From NCBI GenBank assembly GCA_025041175.1, contig JAKCFJ010000001.1:1054001-1118000 (forward strand): a DNA stretch of 64,000 nucleotides, in the 5' to 3' direction. Source of the DNA: Halobacteriales archaeon YIM A00010. Its GTDB lineage: Archaea; Halobacteriota; Halobacteria; Halobacteriales; Haloarculaceae. The first letter of the stretch is position 1. The number at the start of each line of letters is the position of its first letter. Positions 27,224-34,122 of this stretch are shown in pieces. A program made the translations under genes and the position numbers. The notes under the pieces are model-generated. The model saw nothing but the letters and a program-made list of their open reading frames with translations, did not search any database and was not told the origin of the DNA.

Positions 27224-27667
27224 ATGAGTGTTGATTCATCGTTGCAGGACACACTCGGTAGCGACCAGATCGCGTTCACCGACACGCTCGGCGAGGAGAT
27301 CGAGACCATAATCGACGGCGCAAGTCGTCTCCAACGGTATGAGTACGTGGTTGGTGAGATCGTCAACTATCGTGTGCCCGACGATCACGTTCACTTCGAC
27401 CTCATCCACGAGGGATCGCCACTTCACTGCGTGATCTTTGCCTCCCGCCGGCCGGCCATCCCCACAGAGATCGACAACGGGATGCAGGTCGCCGTCGCCG
27501 GCGATCTCACGTTTCACCAACCCAAAAACCACTGTTCGATCGAGGTCGAAGCGGTCGTCCTCCTCGAAGTGGACAACTCTCGTCAGATTCCGACGCGTCG
27601 CCAGCTCACCCTTGTGGCGTTGCTCCTGATTGTGCTGGTGCTCGTTGGCTATCTCATGCTGGGCTGA
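27224..27667 (+). CDS. Membrane-anchored OB-fold-like protein
   Basis: 147 residues. The region 38-115 (YEYVVGEIVNYRVPDDHVHFDL, HCVIFASRR, GMQVAVAGDLTFHQPKNHCSIEVEAV) resembles the OB fold of exonuclease VII large subunits and of nucleic-acid-binding OB proteins. It is followed by a basic QIPTRRQL and a single C-terminal membrane helix (LVALLLIVLVLVGYLML). That topology would place the OB domain in the cytoplasm under the membrane. Function unknown; the OB assignment is by pattern only. Confidence 0.65.
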   Translation: MSVDSSLQDTLGSDQIAFTDTLGEEIETIIDGASRLQRYEYVVGEIVNYRVPDDHVHFDLIHEGSPLHCVIFASRRPAIPTEIDNGMQVAVAGDLTFHQPKNHCSIEVEAVVLLEVDNSRQIPTRRQLTLVALLLIVLVLVGYLMLG

Positions 27668-27677
27668 GCACCATCTT

Positions 27678-28140
27678 GACATCCTCCTCCGCGTAACCGC
27701 GGAGGAATCCCACGGCACCGCACCGCTGGTTTGAGATCTTAGGGTTTGCAGTCCACCACTACGGTCGGAGTCAGAATCTCCGAGCGTAGTCCTGTGAAGG
27801 CACGGATGGACTACTGGGAGTGTCGCCGGACTACGTCCGGCTGCTAGCCAAAACCTTCGGTTTTGGCGATGTCGCCGAGCGAAGCTCGGCTGCTAACCAG
27901 AACGCTATGCGTTCTGGTGATGCCAAGCCCCCGGTACTCCTATCCTCTCCGTGAGGACTCGGAGTTACTTTTGTACCGCAAGAGGGCCCACCGCTTGTTG
28001 TTTCGTTCCCACGAAGGGCACAGCTCGTTTCCGAGATGGGCGGACACTCGAACCGCCAGTTTCGGGCCGTCAAAGACCGGACTCTGTGAGTATCCGGCTC
28101 GACAAGTAAAAGACGTACGGAAGGAGTATCAACATGTCGG
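27678..28140 (-). mobile_element. Decayed IS200/IS605-type element end with TnpB debris
   Basis: A 9-bp stem at 27685-27706 (TCCTCCGCG, loop TAAC, CGCGGAGGA) followed by AATCCC looks like the subterminal hairpin of IS200/IS605-group elements in haloarchaea. On the minus strand, about 27831-28090 encodes LTARNWRFECP and later Cys residues reminiscent of the C-terminal zinc ribbon of TnpB, but the Cys spacing is broken and the frame does not continue. No complete transposase is present. Tentative. Confidence 0.35.
27825..27917. repeat. Second hairpin array, 49-nt period
   Basis: Four hairpins in a row: 27825-27841 (GCCGGAC, loop TAC, GTCCGGC), 27848-27866 (CCAAAACC, loop TTC, GGTTTTGG), 27874-27890 (GCCGAGC, loop GAA, GCTCGGC), 27897-27917 (CCAGAACGC, loop TAT, GCGTTCTGG). 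Spacers alternate TGCTAR and GATGTC-like words. First to third and second to fourth are each 49 nt apart. Same design as the array in ppc, but not in a coding frame. Confidence 0.9.
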
Positions 28141-28208
28141 ATTCATCCTGACCCTAAAGGGCCAGGTATTCTCCTTGATATTGTATAACAGGGTTGTTTT
28201 TCGGGACA

Positions 28209-28577
28209 GTGATGGAGTACGTCGTTGGATTTGCCACCGTCCTTTTCATGGGCGGGCGGCTGTTGCTCCCGGTGTTTGTCGCGTTGAGTGTGCACGACGC
28301 CATCCTTGGTGTGGTTCCACGGCGACTCTCCATCTACCGGGAGTACGCAGCCGACCGAGGCGCAGCGCTGTTGACCGGTGCTCCTGGGGCCGTTGGGAAC
28401 GCACTCGAAACGTTGGCGAACGCGACCGACCGGCCAACGACCGACCTCAGGTAAACGACGGACATACAGGCGCTCTGTCTCGTCCCCGACGGGATCAGCG
28501 ACGACGTCGAAGTCGGGCCGACCCGTCAACACATCACTGATACCCATCCTCCGATCGAAGCCGTCCTCCAGCGCATC
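28209..28577 (+). pseudogene. HtpX/Ste24-like M48 protease fragment
   Basis: The C-terminal part of an M48 membrane protease. REYAADRGAALLTGAPGAVGNALETLA is the family segment around the third zinc ligand (Glu of the REYAAD region). The frame is broken by an in-frame TAA at 28452-28454, after which homology resumes without a shift (TTDIQALCLVPDG, then HPPIEAVLQRI). The HExxH-bearing N-terminal half is absent. It lies beside insertion-sequence debris, which may have caused the truncation. Confidence 0.75.
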
Positions 28578-28629
28578 CCGACCGGAATCGTTGCCCATCC
28601 ACCGAAGACCGGATCGACCGGTACGGGAA

Positions 28630-28743
28630 CTATACACCCGGACACGAATAGATCAACATGCAGGAGACCACATCCATGACAACAGGATTGGTCCCGGCCA
28701 ATCAGGCGACGTATCGGTACATGAATCGTGTCCGGGTGTATAG
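28630..28743. repeat. 114-bp element with perfect 18-bp terminal inverted repeats
   Basis: CTATACACCCGGACACGA (28630-28647) and its exact reverse complement (28726-28743) enclose 78 bp without a gene. No target-site duplication is obvious. The structure suits a MITE-like element or a long-stem RNA. Confidence 0.8.
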
Positions 28744-28889
28744 ACAGAACGCAGTAGCTGCGACACAACCCATCGGCCGGACGTAATATAAACACCCTCC
28801 CATCCGATGAGACAGATCCATTCTGGTTTCGGTGGTACACTGAGGCACAGAGACTCACAGCAGGTGAGTCGACCCAACGGATAACAACC

Positions 28890-29462
28890 ATGGTAGACGA
28901 CGAACTCATCCAGCGGATCGAGGAATCGTTCGAGAAAGACGACGACGCGCTCGAGGCCGAGCTTCCGGATCTCCTCGCGGACATCGAGGGGCAGTCGGAC
29001 GAGCTGGTGCGCGAACGCCCCGAGATCGTCTCGAAGATCCTGAACCGCATGAGTGAGATGGAGATCGCGTCGTTCGTCTCGGAGAATCCCGAAACCGCCG
29101 ACCAGTTCCAGGATCTGCTCTGGTCGGGCGTGCGGGTCGTCGCGGAGGGCAACGAGGAGGTCCAGCAGCAGATCAACGAGGACATCACCGTCAACTTCGA
29201 GGCCGACGACTGCCCGATGACCGGCCACGTGGAGGTCAACGAGGCAGAATCGGCCGTGACGGGCGGCGCGGGAGAGCTCGACGATCCGGACATCGCGATC
29301 ACCGGCCCCGCGGACGTGCTCGTCGGACTCATCACCGGGAACGTCGATCCTATCCAAGGGTTCATGCAACAGCAGTACCAGATGGACGGACCGGTCCAGA
29401 AGGGTACTCGGCTGGCACCGATCATGAACACGCTCTCCGAACAGGCCCAAGCCGCCCAGTGA
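28890..29462 (+). CDS. SCP2-like lipid/acyl-binding protein
   Basis: 190 residues, strongly acidic. The C-terminal half (DITVNFEADDCPMTGHVEVN, ITGPADVLVGLITGNVDPIQGFM, DGPVQKGTRLAPIMNTL) follows the SCP2 pattern of beta sheet and helix with a hydrophobic pocket. The N-terminal 75 residues are helical. It ends 1 nt before the acyl-CoA dehydrogenase start, so the two are co-transcribed; it may carry acyl-CoA or another lipid to that enzyme. Confidence 0.82.
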   Translation: MVDDELIQRIEESFEKDDDALEAELPDLLADIEGQSDELVRERPEIVSKILNRMSEMEIASFVSENPETADQFQDLLWSGVRVVAEGNEEVQQQINEDITVNFEADDCPMTGHVEVNEAESAVTGGAGELDDPDIAITGPADVLVGLITGNVDPIQGFMQQQYQMDGPVQKGTRLAPIMNTLSEQAQAAQ

Positions 29463-29463
29463 A

Positions 29464-30672
29464 ATGCGCCTAACCGACGAACAAAAGGCGTTCCGGGCCG
29501 ATCTCCGCGGATACCTCGAGGAGAACGTCGATCCGGTCGTCGACGAACTGGATCGAAACGGGCCGATGGACCGTGACACGCTGATGGGCTTCGTCACCGA
29601 CCTCCGGGAGCTTGGCATCGGGTTCGACCCGGAGACAGCCCCCGGCTTTTTCGGTGACGTGTGGAAGTTCATGCTCACCGCGGAGGAGATCAGCTACGTC
29701 TGGCCCAGCCTGAACGTCGGCCTGATGATGTCGTTTCCCTCCGTATTCGTGCGCTTTGCCGCCGAGGAGACCCGCGAGGCAATGCTCCCGAAGCTCGAAA
29801 CCGGTGAGTGTCTGGGGAGCCTCGCGGTCACCGAACCCAGCGGCGGCAGCGACACCGCCCGGCCGCGCACGACCGCCCGCAAGGACGGCGACGAGTTCGT
29901 GATCGACGGCCAGAAGATCTGGGTCGGAAACGCCCACTACGCGGACGTGTGTCTGGTGGTCGCTCACGACGAATCGACCGGTGCACAGGACATGTTCCTC
30001 GTCGACCGGGAGAACGCCTCCTTCGAAACCGAGGAACTCGATAAGCTCGGCTGGAAAGGGGTCTCGAACGCGAAGATAACGTTCGACTCGGTGCGCGTCC
30101 CCGAGGGCAACCGGCTATCGAACATCTTCAGCAACGCCATCATGGAGGGATACGACATGAACGAGATCGTTCCGTTCCCCGAGAGCGTTACACAGCTGTT
30201 CTTCGAACAGAAACCGCTCAACGCGACGTTCTCGTTCATGCGAACCGGAATGTCGTTCATGGCCGTCGGCATCATGCAGGCAGCCATGGACGAAGCACTC
30301 GCCTACGCGACCGACCGAGAGACGTTCGAGAAACCGATCGCCCAACACCAACTCGTCCAAGAGAAGCTGTACGATATGAAAGTGGGACTGGAAACGTCCC
30401 GGCAGCTCTCCCGGCGTGCGGCCGAGCTGCTCGAATCGGGCGATCCCGACGCTAGGCTCATGTCGTCGCTGGCGAAAGGCTACACGTCAGAAACCAGCAA
30501 GCAGGTGGCCGACGACGCGCTCCAAGTGTTCGGAGCCGAGGGACTCAAACCCGAGAACCGCCTCGAACGCTACTACCGGGACGCACGGGTCATGACCATT
30601 CCCGACGGCACGACCGAAATCCAAAAGCTCATCGTCGGATCGGAGCTCACCGACATGAGCGCGTACAAGTAA
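29464..30672 (+). CDS. Acyl-CoA dehydrogenase
   Basis: 402 residues. The flavoprotein fold is clear: LGSLAVTEPSGGSDTARPRTTA (FAD/substrate loop, about 118-139), KIWVGNAHYADVCLVVA, and the C-terminal helical domain with QVFGAEGLKPENRLERYYRDARVMTIPDGTTEIQKLIVG. In medium-chain enzymes the catalytic Glu lies in the box YEGT; here the equivalent position is Asp (PDGTTEIQ), so the base is either Asp or located elsewhere, as in long-chain and isovaleryl enzymes. Coupled to the SCP2-like gene just upstream; electrons would go to ETF. Confidence 0.92.
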   Translation: MRLTDEQKAFRADLRGYLEENVDPVVDELDRNGPMDRDTLMGFVTDLRELGIGFDPETAPGFFGDVWKFMLTAEEISYVWPSLNVGLMMSFPSVFVRFAAEETREAMLPKLETGECLGSLAVTEPSGGSDTARPRTTARKDGDEFVIDGQKIWVGNAHYADVCLVVAHDESTGAQDMFLVDRENASFETEELDKLGWKGVSNAKITFDSVRVPEGNRLSNIFSNAIMEGYDMNEIVPFPESVTQLFFEQKPLNATFSFMRTGMSFMAVGIMQAAMDEALAYATDRETFEKPIAQHQLVQEKLYDMKVGLETSRQLSRRAAELLESGDPDARLMSSLAKGYTSETSKQVADDALQVFGAEGLKPENRLERYYRDARVMTIPDGTTEIQKLIVGSELTDMSAYK

Positions 30673-30773
30673 TCGACGACGCTACCCTGTGTTGATAGGT
30701 TGATGAATGGCCTTGTATCGGGCGCACAATTCCTTTCTGTGCATTCTGTCTGTGTTGGTTCGGTCGATCGCAT

Positions 30774-31370
30774 ATGGTGCTGTATCCTACAGAACAGTGG
30801 TTGACGGAGTACAAACGGCGGATGAACGCGAACGAGCGGCTCGATGCGGCCGGGACGGGATGGGGGGTCGATTTCGACGGTTCGTTTCGCTTCGAGATCA
30901 CCGACGTGCCGATCGAACGGAAGGCGATCGGGGACCTACCGGAAGCGGCGCTCAAAGGGGTTCCGGACCACCTCCGAGAGCAGTTATCGGACATCCCCCT
31001 CGATGAGGCCCCATCGCTCATCGATGAGAGCGTCAGACGACACCTTCCAGACCGGAGCCGAGATCTGCTCGAACAGCTCGATGCGCACATCGTGGACGGA
31101 AACGTGTACGCGCTGGTCGGGCTGTACGATGGGGGCTGTGAGGAGGTGGATATTCTGAGCGGACGCGACGAGCGAGACGTCGGATTCGTGCTCCGTGGAA
31201 CCTATCCGACGTGGCAACGGATCGTCGACGGCGAACTAGCACCGATCCCCGCCGTGATGAGCGGGGATCTCGAAATAGATGGGGATATGCAGCAGGTGCT
31301 CGCGTATTCCGATGCAACACAGCTCCTCGGGGAGATCGCAAGCGACATCGAAACCACACACCTGTTCTGA
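30774..31370 (+). CDS. SCP2-like protein, paralog of the 25658 gene
   Basis: 198 residues. Shares WGVDFDGSFRFEITDVPIE, the GGCEEVDIL Cys motif, PTWQRIVDGELAPIPAVMSG and DLEIDGDMQQVLAYSDATQLL with the gene at 25658-26188, plus an insert around 60-100. Third SCP2-like protein within 6 kb, on the same strand as the acyl-CoA dehydrogenase and 100 bp after it. Likely lipid or acyl-CoA binding. Confidence 0.8.
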   Translation: MVLYPTEQWLTEYKRRMNANERLDAAGTGWGVDFDGSFRFEITDVPIERKAIGDLPEAALKGVPDHLREQLSDIPLDEAPSLIDESVRRHLPDRSRDLLEQLDAHIVDGNVYALVGLYDGGCEEVDILSGRDERDVGFVLRGTYPTWQRIVDGELAPIPAVMSGDLEIDGDMQQVLAYSDATQLLGEIASDIETTHLF

Positions 31371-31512
31371 TCCGAACGGACCAGCAGCCCGGACAGACGC
31401 GACGATCGGCGACATCACCATCCCAAGAGAGTAGCTCTTGAAACTGGACAATCAACTATTATTTGATATTCCATCCTCAAGATTTAACAGCCCTCCCGTA
31501 GATGGTTGCGCC

Positions 31513-31519
31513 GAGGTGA
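31513..31519 (+). promoter_or_regulatory. Shine-Dalgarno site of sod
   Basis: GAGGTGA lies 6 nt before the ATG at 31526, a good complement to the 16S 3' end. Unlike most genes here, this mRNA has a leader. Confidence 0.55.
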
Positions 31520-31525
31520 GAGACA

Positions 31526-32137
31526 ATGGCTGAACACTCGAATCCGGAACTGCCACCGCTACCCTACGACTACACCGCACTCGAACCACACATCTCCGGT
31601 CAGGTGCTCACGTGGCACCACGACACCCACCACCAGGGGTACGTGAACGGTCTCGAAAGCGCCGAGGAGGAACTGGCCGAAAACCGTGCAAGCGGTGATT
31701 TCTCCACGACTGGGGGAGCACTGGCCAACGTCACCCACAACGGCTGTGGTCACTACCTTCACACGCTGTTTTGGGAGAACATGTCGCCGGACGGCGGGGG
31801 AACCCCTGACGGCGAGTTGGCCGCGCGCATCGAATCCGATTTCGGCTCGTATGAGGGCTGGGAAGGCGAGTTCCAGGCCGCAGCGAGCGCTGCCAGCGGC
31901 TGGGCGCTGTTGGTGTACGATCCCGTCGCAAAGCAACTGCGAAACGTCAAGGTAGACAGGCACGATCAGGGCGCGCTGTGGGGTGCCCATCCGGTCCTCG
32001 CGCTCGACGTGTGGGAACACTCCTACTACTACGATTACGGTCCGGACCGTGGCTCGTTCATCGACGCCTTCTTCGAAGTGATCGACTGGAACAACGTCGC
32101 AGAACAGTACACGCAGGTCGTATCCTCATACGAGTAA
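31526..32137 (+). CDS. sod: Superoxide dismutase [Mn/Fe]
   Basis: 203 residues, normal for the family. Dismutates superoxide to oxygen and peroxide in the cytoplasm. Metal ligands are visible: His in LTWHHDTHHQGYV (about 30), His in NGCGHYLHTLFW (about 77), and Asp/His in ALDVWEHSYYYDYG (about 161/165). The dimer/tetramer interface EHSYY is intact. A Shine-Dalgarno sequence precedes it. Monocistronic by spacing. Confidence 0.97.
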   Translation: MAEHSNPELPPLPYDYTALEPHISGQVLTWHHDTHHQGYVNGLESAEEELAENRASGDFSTTGGALANVTHNGCGHYLHTLFWENMSPDGGGTPDGELAARIESDFGSYEGWEGEFQAAASAASGWALLVYDPVAKQLRNVKVDRHDQGALWGAHPVLALDVWEHSYYYDYGPDRGSFIDAFFEVIDWNNVAEQYTQVVSSYE

Positions 32138-32211
32138 CTACCCGCTACATTTTACACATTCGTTGGGAGTGGATCAAACAGTTTTAGTTTCGGGAGGGTA
32201 TCTGGATCGAT

Positions 32212-32475
32212 ATGCCCCGTCCGAAAGAAGCGTTCGAGCGCACACAGCCGCTCGCGTTCAAATCGCCCGAAGAGGTGCTCGAAGCGGAGATGATGTACAC
32301 CACCTACGAGATCGCCCGTTTGCTCCAGGGGCTCGATCCCGGGCGGGATCTCGACGCCGAGACGGAGTCCGTGCTGTTGGATTGGGCCATCCCGTGGATG
32401 ATGATCAACGCTGAATCGTTCGTCTTCGCCGCCCCGGCGGCCGACGACGAACCGGGCTACTACGGACTCGAGTAA
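32212..32475 (+). CDS. Small conserved haloarchaeal protein
   Basis: 87 acidic residues (MPRPKEAFERTQPL, EVLEAEMMYTTYEIARLLQG, ESVLLDWAIPWMMIN). It is predicted mostly helical with no catalytic motif. A GGGAGG-type ribosome site is upstream. It ends 1 nt before the next ATPase gene, implying co-translation. The composition and coupling make it a real gene; function unknown. Confidence 0.7.
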   Translation: MPRPKEAFERTQPLAFKSPEEVLEAEMMYTTYEIARLLQGLDPGRDLDAETESVLLDWAIPWMMINAESFVFAAPAADDEPGYYGLE

Positions 32476-32476
32476 T

Positions 32477-33292
32477 ATGCAGTTGCTCGTCGCGGGAAAC
32501 ACGGATGTTGACGCGGGGAAAACGACGTTTTCGGTCGGGCTGCTCGACCACGTCGGCGGAGCCGGGTTCAAGCCCCGTGCTGGCAACGATTACTGGTTCG
32601 ATCACGACGACTACCACCACGCCACGACGGCGGGTCGCCTGTACGGAAAGGATGCTCGTCGGCTCGCGGCCGCGGGCGCCACCGACCGGCGACCCGAGGC
32701 GATCAATCCGATCCACCGGCTGTGGCAGCCGTCCCCGGGTCCAAACGAGGGGCTGCTCGGTCGCACCGACCGGGAGTTCGTGGTCGACCGGATCGGTGCG
32801 GACGATCCTACCTACGTCGTGAACGATACCGTCGAGCTGCCGGATTCGGTCACCACCCGGCTGCCCGTGGAATCGGCCACCCGGGTCGCGTCGCTCGAGG
32901 GGTTCAACGAAGTAATGAGCCGTCTCCACCTCCCGGCGTTGGAGCGGATCAGCGACCGGATCGAGGCGGCCGATCGGGCCGTAGTCGAGTCCTACGGTGC
33001 CATCGCCCGCCCGCTCACGGGGCTCGAACCCGACGCGGTTGCGGTCGTCGAGCCGGGACTCGTGCGGATCTACGGCGGGACGCGGTACGCAAAGGCGTGT
33101 GCGGTTGCGAGCGGGAGCGCGCGGGAGGGACAGCTCGAAGTGCCGGTTGACCGGGTACTCGATCTCATCGAGCCGAAAGCGACGATGGAGCTACCAGCCC
33201 TCGACAGCGAGGCGCGATCCCAACCGGAAACGATCAAAACGGCGTACGCACCGGCGTACGACGCGCTGTGCACGACAGCGCTAAAAGAGTGA
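32477..33292 (+). CDS. P-loop ATPase, dethiobiotin-synthetase-like fold
   Basis: 271 residues. The N-terminus carries an unusual Walker A, GNTDVDAGKTT (residues 7-17), of the SIMIBI/deviant type used by dethiobiotin synthetase, cobyrinic-acid synthetase and MinD-like ATPases. KPRAGNDYWFDHDDY follows and may contact substrate. A later segment ADRAVVESYGAIARPL resembles the Walker B/switch region, and AVAVVEPGLVRIYGG a late strand. Coupled to the small acidic protein before it. Substrate unknown. Confidence 0.8.
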   Translation: MQLLVAGNTDVDAGKTTFSVGLLDHVGGAGFKPRAGNDYWFDHDDYHHATTAGRLYGKDARRLAAAGATDRRPEAINPIHRLWQPSPGPNEGLLGRTDREFVVDRIGADDPTYVVNDTVELPDSVTTRLPVESATRVASLEGFNEVMSRLHLPALERISDRIEAADRAVVESYGAIARPLTGLEPDAVAVVEPGLVRIYGGTRYAKACAVASGSAREGQLEVPVDRVLDLIEPKATMELPALDSEARSQPETIKTAYAPAYDALCTTALKE

Positions 33293-33370
33293 ACGACGGC
33301 CCCGTGTTCGGTATCGAGCCGACGGGAAAGCGGATCGAGTACTCGGCCGCCGAGAACGATCAGTAGCGCC

Positions 33371-33952
33371 TCACCGAACCGCCGCCTGTCGCGCCAGTTC
33401 GATGTCGCGGTACGGATCCGAGCGCACGCTCTGGCCGTGGCCGGTGTGCATCTCCGACAGCGAACGCTCGACCGCGTCGAGAACGTGGTCGATGCTCCGG
33501 ACGAGCTGCTCTCGATCGCCCTCTTCGAGATCCGTCCGTCCGAAGCTTCCGTTCGCAAAGACGAGATCGCCCGCAAACAGGATCCCTGGCTCGGCCGCGT
33601 GAAAACAGAGGTGGTCGTTTTTGTGACCCGGCGTGTGCAGCGCGGTGTAGGTGTGATCCCCCAGCTGAACCCGTTTCCCGTCAACGATCGGATTGTCGAC
33701 CCCGGGCTGGTCGGTGTCAAAGCCCCACGCCTCGGCGTCGAACGCCGATTTCACGGCCGACAGGTTGCCGACGTGATCGGAGTGGGTGTGGGTAAGCACG
33801 ACCGCATCAACGTCACCAACGTGTTCACGAATCCGGCCGGGCGCGTCGAATCCGCTGCCCGGATCGACGACGACCGTCCGCGTCCCCGTCACGAGAAACG
33901 CGTTGCTCGTAAACCCCTGGACCCCCCGCGCGAAATTCGTGATTTCCGTCAT
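33371..33952 (-). CDS. Metallo-beta-lactamase-fold hydrolase
   Basis: 193 residues from the ATG at 33952. Metal motif LTHTHSDHVG (about 54-63), HTPGHKNDHLCF, FAGDLVF and the terminal HTGHG complete the glyoxalase-II-like ligand set; length matches short thioesterase/persulfide-dioxygenase-like members. The C-terminal substrate domain of true glyoxalase II is missing. Convergent with the ATPase gene. Substrate unknown. Confidence 0.9.
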   Translation of the reverse strand: MTEITNFARGVQGFTSNAFLVTGTRTVVVDPGSGFDAPGRIREHVGDVDAVVLTHTHSDHVGNLSAVKSAFDAEAWGFDTDQPGVDNPIVDGKRVQLGDHTYTALHTPGHKNDHLCFHAAEPGILFAGDLVFANGSFGRTDLEEGDREQLVRSIDHVLDAVERSLSEMHTGHGQSVRSDPYRDIELARQAAVR

Positions 33953-34122
33953 ACTCCGTGTACAGCCGGCGGGCGTTTGTGTATGTCGGCTCCGGGCACT
34001 ACCAACGCGTTCGCAGACGGCTCTGTACTCGCCGCTCCGTCGAACGGACGATCCGGTCGATCGAACAAGACCACACTGCAAGATAAAAATGTGAGCGATC
34101 GCGCGAAATCAGCGCGTTGTCG

